DNA of 64,000 nt from positions 1-64,000 of the forward strand of contig CP107208.1 in the NCBI GenBank assembly GCA_025758045.1, written 5' to 3'. This document shows, piece by piece, positions 57,821 to 64,000 of the stretch. The stretch is from Oscillospiraceae bacterium (GTDB taxonomy: Bacteria > Bacillota > Clostridia > Oscillospirales > Ruminococcaceae). The first letter of the stretch is position 1; every line of letters begins with the position of its first letter. Made by a program: the position numbers and the translations under genes. The notes under the pieces were generated by a model. The model saw only the letters and a program-made list of their open reading frames with translations. It searched no databases and was not told the origin of the DNA.

Positions 57821-58930
57821 TTACGCACCTGTTTTCTCGTAAATGCAGTGGGTGCCCTGGTGCTGCTGCAGACCGCCCAGGCACTTTTTATTGCAGCGCA
57901 CACAGCGGTGGATAGCCTGCACCTGCCCGGCAGCAGCCTTGCTGGGCCAAGCAGGGTCGGCCAGCAGTTGGCGGCTCATGGCGGCGCAGGTGATGCGGCC
58001 GCTGGCCAGCTGGGCTTCCACAAAATCAGGGTTGGTCAGGCCGCCCACGCCGGTGATAGGTTTGTCGGTATATTGGCGCACCTCATCGCAGAACTTCAGG
58101 AAGCAACCCTCCCCCTTAAAATAGGGATGATTGGCGGGCGGGATAGTATCCTCCAAGCTGGAATGGTTGGCCAGGGTAACGTGGAAGCTGGTCACACCGG
58201 CCTCCACCAGCAGCGGTACAAAGATACCCAGTTCGCTTTCCAGTACACCGGCATTGCCGTAGTGGGGGTCCTCCTGCCGGACAGCCAGTTTGTAGTCGAT
58301 GGGCAGCTCCGGCAAACGGCTGCGCACGGCGCGCACAGCTTCAACGGCAAAGCGGGCGCGGTTTTCGGCGCTGCCGCCGTAGGCATCGGTGCGGTGGTTG
58401 AACACGCTGGAGCTGAAACTGCCGCACATGCGGTCGCCGTGGATCTGCACCATGTCGAACCCGGCTTTTACCGCCAGCTCGGCGGCCTCGCCGAAGCCGT
58501 GGATGATCTTATCGATCTTGCGCTGCGGCAGATTGGTGATATAAGGGGCCACTTCCTCGTTGAGCAGGGTGCGCAGCTGCTGCATCGTGATTTTCTTCGT
58601 CAGAACGCCCGGCACATATTTGAGCATGGCTGCCATGTTGGAGTCTGACTGGTGCAGCTGGGCGCAGAGCTTGCAGCCGCAGCTATGGACGATCTCCGCC
58701 AGGCTCTGGTACCAGGCAAAGCCCTTTTTGTCAAACAGAGACTTTTCAAACCGGCTTTTGCCCACCGGCACATCCCCCACAATGATCATGGCGCAGCCGC
58801 CTGCTGCAATGGCGCGGATCTTGGCAAAGTATTCTTCGTCCGACAGGCCGAAGGTGGTGGGGGCAAAGATAATGCGGTTTTTCAGTTCCAGGCCACCGTA
58901 GTTCACGGGGCTAAAAATAGTTTCATACAT
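57821..58930 (-). CDS. NADH:flavin oxidoreductase (Old Yellow Enzyme family), barrel domain only
   Basis: 369 residues. FMN barrel: MYETIFSPVNYGGLELKNRI, AQLHQSDSN, QIHGDRMCGSFSSSVFNHR, TDAYGGSAENRARFAVE. C-terminal cysteines CVRCNKKCLGGLQQHQGTHC bind 4Fe-4S. The NAD(P)H-binding domain of the 2,4-dienoyl-CoA reductase class (another 280 residues) is absent, so electrons probably come from another protein. Overlaps the MarR stop by 8 bases. Confidence 0.88.
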   Translation of the reverse strand: MYETIFSPVNYGGLELKNRIIFAPTTFGLSDEEYFAKIRAIAAGGCAMIIVGDVPVGKSRFEKSLFDKKGFAWYQSLAEIVHSCGCKLCAQLHQSDSNMAAMLKYVPGVLTKKITMQQLRTLLNEEVAPYITNLPQRKIDKIIHGFGEAAELAVKAGFDMVQIHGDRMCGSFSSSVFNHRTDAYGGSAENRARFAVEAVRAVRSRLPELPIDYKLAVRQEDPHYGNAGVLESELGIFVPLLVEAGVTSFHVTLANHSSLEDTIPPANHPYFKGEGCFLKFCDEVRQYTDKPITGVGGLTNPDFVEAQLASGRITCAAMSRQLLADPAWPSKAAAGQVQAIHRCVRCNKKCLGGLQQHQGTHCIYEKTGA

Positions 58931-59339
58931 GTTCGGGCATCCCTTCTGCTGCTTTTTGTAAAAGGGCCAGCAGCTGGTCTTTTTCGGTATCGTTCAGGTT
59001 GGCCAGGCGGGTATCATTCCAGGTGAAAAATACTTGGTGGCTGATAACGAAAGCCTGCTGTCCCCTATCGGTCAGGGTCAGGGCATAGCTGCGGCCATGT
59101 TTTTCCCTGGAGAGAAAGCCATCCTCGGCCAGTTTGTTCAGGCTGCGCTGGCTGTAGCCCCAGTCCAGGTGCAGGGCCTTAGTAAGCTCTGACGGTGAAC
59201 AGCCCGGGTGCTTGCCTACGTAAATAACGAAGAACAGCAGCCCAAAGTTGAGCCCTACGGCTTGCAGCTGCTCGCCGGTAAACGCGGCAAAACTGCGGTA
59301 AAAAATGGTGGAGTAATAGGATAAAGTTTTGTGATACAT
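58923..59339 (-). CDS. MarR-family regulator
   Basis: Start at ATG 59339 (GGAGGTTG upstream); 138 residues. HTH GCSPSELTKALHLDWGYSQR, wing SREKHGRSYALTLTDRGQQA. First gene of an operon with the flavin oxidoreductase; it should repress its own promoter by binding the palindromes at 59356-59398. Ligand unknown, likely the electrophile reduced by the partner enzyme. Confidence 0.9.
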   Translation of the reverse strand: MYHKTLSYYSTIFYRSFAAFTGEQLQAVGLNFGLLFFVIYVGKHPGCSPSELTKALHLDWGYSQRSLNKLAEDGFLSREKHGRSYALTLTDRGQQAFVISHQVFFTWNDTRLANLNDTEKDQLLALLQKAAEGMPEHV

Positions 59340-59355
59340 GGGAACAACCTCCGCG

Positions 59356-59398
59356 CTTGACTTTATCAAGTATATACCGGTAACTTGATAAAGTCAAG
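59356..59398 (-). promoter_or_regulatory. promoter covered by large MarR operator palindrome
   Basis: CTTGACTTTATCAAGT (59356-59371) and ACTTGATAAAGTCAAG (59383-59398) are perfect inverted repeats; each arm is itself a CTTGA-5-TCAAG palindrome. On the minus strand they contain TTGACT (59397-59392), a 17-base spacer and TATACT (59374-59369), so binding blocks both boxes. Confidence 0.88.
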
Positions 59399-59423
59399 TG
59401 GATGGCGCAAATTTTAACAATTC

Positions 59424-59453
59424 TTGCCAAACTGTGCCGTACCTTTGTATAAT
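59424..59453 (+). promoter_or_regulatory. promoter of ketopantoate reductase gene
   Basis: TTGCCA (59424-59429), 18-base spacer, TATAAT (59448-59453), 38 bases before ATG 59492. Confidence 0.7.
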
Positions 59454-59491
59454 AGAAACAATAGAAAAACCACAACAAAGGAGCAACGTAA

Positions 59492-60403
59492 ATGAAAATT
59501 GCAGTCATTGGTCCCGGCGCGATGGGGCTGCTGTTCGGCAGCTACCTGTCCCAACACCATGATGTTACTCTGGTGGGCACCAACCCAGCCAAAATGCAGT
59601 CCATTACCGAAAATGGCGTTACAATCCGCGAGATGGACGGCAGCGAGCGCATCTACCGCCCCCATGCTACCGCCGACACCACCGGCCTCTCCCCTGTCGA
59701 CCTGGTCATCGTGCAGGTCAAGGCCAGCGCCTCTGAGGCCGCGCTGACCAAAAACAAGACCCTCATCGGTCCCGACACCATCCTGATGACCCTGCAAAAC
59801 GGTATGGGCCACGAAACCTTGCTGAGCCGTTTCGCTGCCTGTGAGCAGATTGTCATCGGCACCACCCAGCAGGGCAGTTATAAGTTGGGCGAGACCACCG
59901 TCTGTCACAGCGGCCTGGGCAAAACGTTTTTGGGCACCGTCACCGGCGACAGCAGCCGCTTTGCCCCGCTGGCCGAGATGTTCGCGGGCTGCGGCTTCCC
60001 CTGCGAAGTCTGCAGCCAGGTGCAGGGCATGATCTGGGATAAGCTGATGATCAACGCATCCTCCAGCGTGCTGTCCGGCATTTTGCAGGTGGCCCAGGGC
60101 TACGTCGAGCAGGACTCCCACGCCTGGACGCTGGCCGAGAAGCTCATCCGTGAGCTGTGCGCCGCCGCCACCGCCGACGGTTACCCTTTCGACGCCGAGG
60201 AGCAGATCGCCCGCATCCGGCTGCACCTGCAAAAGGCGCCTGACGGCTTCACCAGCATCTACGCCGACCTGAAGGCGGGCCGCCGCACCGAGGTGGACGT
60301 CATCAACGGCGCGGTCGTGGAGGCCGGGCACCGCCACAATATCCCCGTGCCCACCCATGAGTTTGTGGTGGAACTGGTCCACGCCATGGAAGGCAGAGCA
60401 TAA
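59492..60403 (+). CDS. panE: 2-dehydropantoate 2-reductase
   Basis: 303 residues with AAAGGAGC upstream. ApbA/PanE: Rossmann opening KIAVIGPGAMGLLFGSYLSQ, LVIVQVKASASEAAL, LTLQNGMGHE-type motif (MTLQNGMGHETLLSRFAACE), and C-terminal helical domain with KLMINASSSVLSGI. Reduces ketopantoate for pantothenate/CoA synthesis or a related 2-ketoacid. Stands alone with its own promoter. Confidence 0.9.
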   Translation: MKIAVIGPGAMGLLFGSYLSQHHDVTLVGTNPAKMQSITENGVTIREMDGSERIYRPHATADTTGLSPVDLVIVQVKASASEAALTKNKTLIGPDTILMTLQNGMGHETLLSRFAACEQIVIGTTQQGSYKLGETTVCHSGLGKTFLGTVTGDSSRFAPLAEMFAGCGFPCEVCSQVQGMIWDKLMINASSSVLSGILQVAQGYVEQDSHAWTLAEKLIRELCAAATADGYPFDAEEQIARIRLHLQKAPDGFTSIYADLKAGRRTEVDVINGAVVEAGHRHNIPVPTHEFVVELVHAMEGRA

Positions 60404-60440
60404 AATCGAGAGCAAATAAACAGAGCAACGCAAATAAGCA

Positions 60441-60779
60441 GGAGTCAAACCTTATGAAACCCCGCAGATTGGGCAAGACAAAGAGAAGGACTATGCTTCG
60501 GTGCTGGCCAACGCCCCGGCTCACGCCTACCGCGGCCAGTGTACCTATTGCGGCCACTGCAAGCCCTGCGTGGCCAACCTGGACATTGCGATGATCAACA
60601 AGTTCTACGACTTGGCCACCATGCAGCCCGAAGTGCCCGCTACTGTGCAGAGCCACTACGAACTGCTGGAAAAGACCGCCTCGGCCTGCATCGACTGTCA
60701 TGCCTGCGAGAGCCGCTGCCCCTTTGGCGTAAAAATTGCCGAGAGGATGAAGAAGACGGCGGAGCTGTTTGGGTGCTAA
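60441..60779 (+). pseudogene. C-terminal fragment of a ferredoxin-type aldo/keto reductase
   Basis: The open frame from about 60441 (VKPYETPQIGQDKEKDYASV) to the stop at 60779 contains CTYCGHCKPC and CIDCHACESRCPFG, the two 4Fe-4S sites that end the enzymes of the type seen at 51799. About 250 N-terminal codons are missing, and the sequence before it is unrelated. A short stand-alone ferredoxin cannot be excluded, since a GTG at 60501 could start it, but no ribosome site is seen. Confidence 0.75.
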
Positions 60780-60799
60780 GCGCGCTGCAAACCCTGTAG

Positions 60800-60821
60800 G
60801 GGCCGATGCTTGCATCGGCCC
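60800..60821. repeat. short intergenic palindromic repeat
   Basis: GGGCCGATGC-TT-GCATCGGCCC, a perfect 10-bp hairpin with two-base loop. The word GTAGGGGCCGATGC resembles a dispersed spacer repeat known from Faecalibacterium-like genomes; only one copy is seen here. Confidence 0.6.
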
Positions 60822-60842
60822 GCCAAAAGAGAGGTACTTACT

Positions 60843-61376
60843 ATGAAACTGCAAAACGGCCGCCCGGCGGATACGACCGGACGTTTGGAGAAAGAATTGC
60901 GCTGTTACGACCTGCTGGACCGCCTGGGTGTGCCCTATGAGCGGGTCGACCACGCCCCTGCCATGACGATGGAAGTCTGCCAGGAGATCGACCGTGTGCT
61001 GAACGCGGTGATCTGCAAGAACCTGTTTCTCTGCAACCGGCAGGAGACCGCGTTTTACCTGCTGATGATCCCCGACACCAAGGTGTTCCACACCAAGGAT
61101 CTGTCGGCGCAGATCGGCTCGGCGCGGCTGTCCTTTGCTAAGGCTGAGTATATGCAGCAGCTCCTGGACATCACGCCGGGGTCTGTCAGCGTGTTGGGGC
61201 TGATGAACGATACGGCCCACAAGGTGCAGCTGCTCATCGATGAGGATGTGCTGGCCAGCGAGTATGTGGGCTGCCACCCCTGCATCAACACCAGCAGCCT
61301 GCGCCTGCGCACCCGTGACCTGGTGGAGAAGATCTTGCCTGCGATAGAACATGAGTTTATTAAGGTGAAGTTGTAA
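60843..61376 (+). CDS. YbaK/ProX-type aminoacyl-tRNA deacylase
   Basis: Start at ATG 60843 (GAGAGGTAC upstream); 177 residues. RLGVPYERVDHAPAMTMEVC, AVICKNLFLCNRQETAFYLL, SARLSFAKAEYMQQLLDITP, LLIDEDVLASEYVGCHPCIN: the YbaK fold of free-standing editing proteins that clear mischarged Ala- or Cys-tRNA-Pro. Soluble; stands alone. Confidence 0.9.
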   Translation: MKLQNGRPADTTGRLEKELRCYDLLDRLGVPYERVDHAPAMTMEVCQEIDRVLNAVICKNLFLCNRQETAFYLLMIPDTKVFHTKDLSAQIGSARLSFAKAEYMQQLLDITPGSVSVLGLMNDTAHKVQLLIDEDVLASEYVGCHPCINTSSLRLRTRDLVEKILPAIEHEFIKVKL

Positions 61377-61473
61377 GGTCCCCTGCCCCGGTGGGCGTGG
61401 TCACAAATTCTTCAAAAACTATTTTAAAATCGTTCAAAGCTCTTTTATATCCTGCACATAAGTTACCTGTATA

Positions 61474-61608
61474 CTATGTATCGTAGTCGAAAGACAAACG
61501 CGGAAAGCATCCCGCAATCATACACACTGTGCCTTGGGCCATGCCAGAGCAATCGCTCGGTCCAGGCCAGACAACCAATAAGGCTACGATGCCATTACAT
61601 ATATACAT
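61474..61608 (-). CDS. candidate 44-residue Cys-rich peptide, or ncRNA on the other strand
   Basis: The 61377-61828 gap (452 bases) has no long gene. On the minus strand ATG 61608 (AGGAG eight bases upstream) opens a frame with a hydrophobic half (IVALLVVWPG) and four cysteines (CNG, DCSG, VCMIAGC). On the plus strand the same stretch can fold: TATCGTAG (61478) pairs with CTACGATG (61583), enclosing GCCTTGGGCC/GGTCCAGGC, and a terminator follows at 61640. TATACT at 61470 could be its -10. I cannot decide which strand is used. Confidence 0.35.
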   Translation of the reverse strand: MYICNGIVALLVVWPGPSDCSGMAQGTVCMIAGCFPRLSFDYDT

Positions 61609-61639
61609 GATTCTTCTCCTATCCTCTGAAATACCCCTT

Positions 61640-61680
61640 GGAGCGCCCCGCCTTACCCCTGCGGGGCGCTCCTTCTTTTT
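61640..61680 (+). terminator. strong intrinsic terminator
   Basis: GGAGCGCCCCGC (61640-61651) pairs with GCGGGGCGCTCC (61661-61672), then TTCTTTTT. No long plus-strand gene ends just before it, which supports a short transcript from about 61476. Confidence 0.85.
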
Positions 61681-61828
61681 AAAAATTGCACGATGCAGCG
61701 TGCAAAGAAAACTTTTTTGAAAAAAACGCAAAAAAATTGAAAAAAAGGCTTGCATTTCCGGTTCTGCTTTGCTATAATAATCAAGCACTGAGCGACACGG
61801 AGTGCCGCGACGGAACAAAAAAGAATAT

Positions 61829-61913
61829 GGGAGCTTTCCCGAGTGGCCAATGGGGACAGACTGTAAATCTGCTGCTTAATGCTTCGGTGGTTCGAATCCA
61901 CCAGCTCCCACCA
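61829..61913 (+). tRNA. tRNA-Tyr(GTA)
   Basis: 85 bases: acceptor GGGAGC/GCTCCC, anticodon arm CAGAC-TGTAAA-TCTG with anticodon GTA, long class II variable arm (CTGCTTAATGCTTCG), T arm GGTGG-TTCGAAT-CCACC, CCA encoded. A prophage integrase lies right behind it. Confidence 0.95.
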
Positions 61914-61921
61914 AGAAATAT

Positions 61922-61957
61922 GACGCTAGAACGTAAGTTTTAGCGTCTTTTTCTTTT
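61922..61957 (+). terminator. terminator after tRNA-Tyr
   Basis: GACGCTA (61922-61928) pairs with TAGCGTC (61941-61947), then a T-rich run. A direct repeat TGACCGCACTT follows at 61961 and 61973, possibly an integrase-binding site. Confidence 0.75.
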
Positions 61958-61988
61958 GCCTGACCGCACTTTTGACCGCACTTGTAAT

Positions 61989-63122
61989 TCAAGCGTTCAG
62001 CACCTTGTCAAAGGCTGCTGTCATTGCTGTGGCGGTTTCGTGGGCCTGTCCCTCGATGCGGTGCGCGTATGTTCCCCGCGTGTCCATGTTCTTGCTGTGG
62101 CCTACAAGCGCCTTTAGCTTGCCGTCTGGCAAGTCCTGCGCGATAGATACAAACGTGTGGCGCAGCTCGTACAGAGAAATATGCGGTATTCCGTTTGTTT
62201 CCTGGTAATGCCTCCAATGGTTATAGAGGGATTGCTGATTCACCAACGGGAAAAGCGGCGTGTCGGGCGTTCTAGGTACACGCCACGCTTGCAAGAGGTA
62301 AAGCTGCCCCATGTAGGCCTCGTAGGCTTTGTCGTTCATCTCGATATATCGCACGGCGTTCTCGTTCTTCCCTTTTGTGGTTTCGTTGTAGCGGTTGATG
62401 GAGCGGGAAATATCCACCCGTCGGCCCGTAAAGTCGCCCAGGCGCAGGCCCACAGCTTCACCGGGGCGCAGGCCGCTGGCAACAATGAAGCGGTAGCAAT
62501 AAATGTTATCATCAAAGATGGGCTTGCCGCGAAACAGACAAGTTTCAGTGGAGAACAAAACGCGCAGGGATTCGGGCTGGAGGATGTGCTTTTCTTTGGT
62601 GCGGGCACCTTTGGGCACTTCCAGGTCAAGCATTTTCTCGTGCAGCGTGGTGTAGCCCTGCTTGCGGGCCCATTTGATGAAGCCTGTTTCTGTGGAGCGG
62701 ATGCCTTGCATGGTCTTTTTACTCAACGGTTCGGTGCTGCGCCGTTCGCCGTCTGGGTTGAGGTTGCCGTTTTTATAGGACAGGTTCAGCACGTCTTGCA
62801 GCTTGCCCTCGGTCAGCTTGCACATTTTCAAGTGCCCTACCACGGGGAGGATATAGTTCTTGCCATTCTTGTAGGTGCGGTCGTAGTTGCTTGTGCCTGT
62901 AGTGGCGCGGACGTCTTTCAGGTAGAGCTCCCACACAGCATCCACCCGCATAGAGGTAGGCGCGACGCCTGTTTCTAGCCACTTGTCGGCCTTGGCGTTG
63001 GCCTCGCGCTGGCCGGTGCGGCCAGGCTTGGAGCTGTAGAAGCTCTTGCGGGTGCCGTCCTTTTGCACGTCGATGCGCCAGCGGGTGCCCGTCCACTTGG
63101 CGCTGTTCGTTCTGGTCGTCAT
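61989..63122 (-). CDS. int: prophage tyrosine integrase
   Basis: 377 residues. N-terminal AP2-like arm domain (TGTRWRIDVQKDGTRKSFYS), core-binding domain 55-160, catalytic Arg in VASGLRPGEAVGL, ELRHTFVSIAQ (His/Arg) and tyrosine in GTYAHRIEG. Reads toward tRNA-Tyr, as usual for integrases using a tRNA 3' end. Confidence 0.93.
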   Translation of the reverse strand: MTTRTNSAKWTGTRWRIDVQKDGTRKSFYSSKPGRTGQREANAKADKWLETGVAPTSMRVDAVWELYLKDVRATTGTSNYDRTYKNGKNYILPVVGHLKMCKLTEGKLQDVLNLSYKNGNLNPDGERRSTEPLSKKTMQGIRSTETGFIKWARKQGYTTLHEKMLDLEVPKGARTKEKHILQPESLRVLFSTETCLFRGKPIFDDNIYCYRFIVASGLRPGEAVGLRLGDFTGRRVDISRSINRYNETTKGKNENAVRYIEMNDKAYEAYMGQLYLLQAWRVPRTPDTPLFPLVNQQSLYNHWRHYQETNGIPHISLYELRHTFVSIAQDLPDGKLKALVGHSKNMDTRGTYAHRIEGQAHETATAMTAAFDKVLNA

Positions 63123-63358
63123 TGTGGTATACCTCCCTTGCGGCGGGCGCGGTCTTTGCGCTTCCCGCTGATCTCTCCCGCCAGAAATGCGGCGGTCATC
63201 ATCTCCACCAATGCAAAACGGCTGGCAGGGTCAAACGGCTGTGCGTGGTAGGTGGCCGTCAGCTGGTCGATGAAGTCGTAAGTCTTGGGATCCAGGGGCA
63301 CGGTGTTTAGGGCTTGCAAGGCCTCCGGCAGCGTTGCCCATGGTGCGTGATAGTTCAT
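63119..63358 (-). CDS. small phage protein upstream of integrase
   Basis: ATG 63358 (GGAGGTT upstream) gives 79 residues: PEALQALNTVPLDPKTYDFI, DQLTATYHAQPFDPASRFAL, VEMMTAAFLAGEISGKRKDR. Overlaps the integrase start by four bases, so it is co-translated with it; an Xis-like role is possible but no HTH is visible. Confidence 0.65.
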   Translation of the reverse strand: MNYHAPWATLPEALQALNTVPLDPKTYDFIDQLTATYHAQPFDPASRFALVEMMTAAFLAGEISGKRKDRARRKGGIPQ

Positions 63359-63579
63359 TGTTGTATAACCTCCGTTCTGTGTCCTGCCATCGTCAGCACC
63401 GGGGAGGACGCCCCCGGTGTACCCTCCACAGGCGGGGAGGGTTTCGGCTGGTTGGTATCGTTCCACAAGATGCCTGTAGTTTGGGCGTTGCCGCGCCCTG
63501 GGTGTTGCAGCACCCGTTGGCCTGCCATCATCAGCGCCAGGCGGCCAGCCCTGGCGGACGCCCTCGCGGGCGTTTCGAC

Positions 63580-63744
63580 TCATTGCATCAGCTTGTGGTA
63601 AATTTCGCGGCTTTCGTCGTAGGTTTCGCGCTGTAGCTTTGCAATTGCCGGGGTGGTTTCTATCTGCATGTCGGTTTCCAGTCGTTGCGCCTCACCTAGC
63701 AGCAAGGACAAGAGGTGTATGCGCTCATTTATGGTTAGCTCCAT
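63580..63744 (-). CDS. small helical phage protein
   Basis: ATG 63744 with AGGAGGTG upstream; 54 residues, ELTINERIHLLSLLLGEAQR then ETTPAIAKLQRETYDESREI. Predicted two-helix protein. First gene of the leftward phage operon, expressed from the TTGCAT/TATAAT promoter at 63815-63787. Bases 63359-63579 after it hold no supportable gene. Confidence 0.6.
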   Translation of the reverse strand: MELTINERIHLLSLLLGEAQRLETDMQIETTPAIAKLQRETYDESREIYHKLMQ

Positions 63745-63786
63745 GGTTTTGCACCTCCTATGTGGGTTGGTTGTTTCGATGGTTTT

Positions 63787-63904
63787 ATTATACGCCTGTA
63801 TGCGCAATCATGCAATGCACAGGATCTACAACTTTGTATGCGCATACATGCCGCCGATTTGTACAGTTTGCATAATTGCGCATACACGCGAATTGCGGTA
63901 TTAT
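63787..63904. promoter_or_regulatory. divergent phage promoters with three operators
   Basis: Leftward: TTGCAT (63815-63810), 17 bases, TATAAT (63792-63787). Rightward: TTGCGC (63876-63881), 17 bases, TATTAT (63899-63904). TTGCATAATTGCGCATACA (63868-63886) and its inverted copy at 63815-63797 (one base different) cover the two promoters; a perfect palindrome TGTATGCGCATACA (63835-63848) lies midway. This is a lambda-like operator set for the phage regulator. Confidence 0.85.
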
Positions 63905-63941
63905 AGTCTTGTATAGCTATGCCATGCAAGGAGGTGAACTT

Positions 63942-64000
63942 ATGGGAGGGAAAACCAGCGCGGCCAGTCATAACAAATACATTGCAAAAGCCTATGACCG
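63942..64000 (+). CDS. phage ribbon-helix-helix-type protein, N-terminus (partial)
   Basis: ATG 63942 with GGAGGTG upstream; MGGKTSAASHNKYIAKAYDR up to the window edge. The opening KTS-S-KY-AKAYDR is that of small Arc-like phage or ICE regulators. It is the first rightward gene behind the operators and may be the protein that binds them. Confidence 0.5.
   Translation, partial: MGGKTSAASHNKYIAKAYD

Larger units (their letters stand above)
61914..64000. mobile_element. left end of a prophage in tRNA-Tyr
   Basis: Integrase directly downstream of the tRNA 3' end, small phage-like genes on the minus strand and a divergent operator region. The right end is outside the window; the distal attachment copy should repeat the tRNA-Tyr 3' end. 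Confidence 0.75.

Noticed and set aside
61470..61680. SRP RNA, 6S RNA or tmRNA in the gap before tRNA-Tyr
   Set aside because: The conserved SRP GGAAGG/AGCAG apical motif, the tmRNA tag and tRNA-like ends are absent; length and bubble do not fit 6S convincingly.

Overview
The window is a stack of mobile DNA followed by about 10 kb of ordinary chromosome from a gut Clostridia species. A Faecalibacterium/Gemmiger-like member of the Oscillospiraceae fits best. This is an inference from the style of the chromosomal genes (GC-rich coding, the short GGGCCGATGC palindromic spacer repeat, tRNA-Tyr with a prophage behind it) and from the Tn1549/CTn-type conjugation genes; no rRNA or marker gene is present to settle it.

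Layout. (1) Bases 1-13598 are one end of a mobilizable element with a TnpX-type serine recombinase. It carries a chimeric replication/relaxase ORF at the window edge, a broken DinJ-YafQ toxin-antitoxin pair, a MobA/MobL relaxase, three tandem sigma-70-like genes, a seven-gene cargo operon (small HTH, response regulator, histidine kinase, BcrA/LanF-type ATPase, two permeases, lipoprotein) and TnpV-TnpX. Its end lies inside a VirD4 coupling-protein gene. (2) Bases 13599-20088 are the interrupted host element ICE-A: truncated VirD4, PcfB, DUF3846, ParB, ParA and a replication initiator, all on the minus strand. (3) Bases 20089-51491 are a complete-looking ICE-B: Xis-like HTH, Rep, PcfB, VirD4, Maff2, VirB6, PrgI, VirB4, a C5 DNA methyltransferase, an NlpC/P60 wall hydrolase, topoisomerase III, an ArdA fusion, a MOBP relaxase with MobC and a candidate oriT, an AraC-controlled ECF plus ABC cargo, sigma-like and HTH_16 regulators, a second Xis and a tyrosine integrase ending at tRNA-Arg(CCT). 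(4) Bases 51492-61913 are chromosome: a ferredoxin-type aldo/keto reductase, GNAT, a heterodimeric ABC exporter, a decayed MarR gene, a MarR-flavoenzyme operon, ketopantoate reductase, a YbaK-type deacylase and tRNA-Tyr. (5) From 61914 a prophage begins with its integrase and a divergent operator region.

How it works together. The attachment core CGCTTAGGAG lies in the anticodon loop of tRNA-Arg and occurs three times (20079, 51482, 51575). TTAGCAA-type repeats flank both ends of ICE-B and the ICE-A end, as integrase arm sites would. ICE-A and ICE-B carry homologous Rep, PcfB and VirD4 genes in opposite orientation, so the region is prone to rearrangement. The two cargo operons look like antimicrobial-peptide defence (LanFEG-like with its own two-component system) and metal-chelate or siderophore uptake (AraC, ECF module, YbtPQ/IrtAB-like pair).

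The most interesting undescribed signals are a conserved hairpin-rich segment found in two unrelated elements, each time divergent from a sigma-like gene and pointing at the cargo (5178-5400 plus strand, 48212-48000 minus strand); a 390-base hairpin-rich region at 49111-49500; a methyltransferase gene whose two overlapping frames both spell methyltransferase-like motifs; and the chimeric ORF at the left edge.
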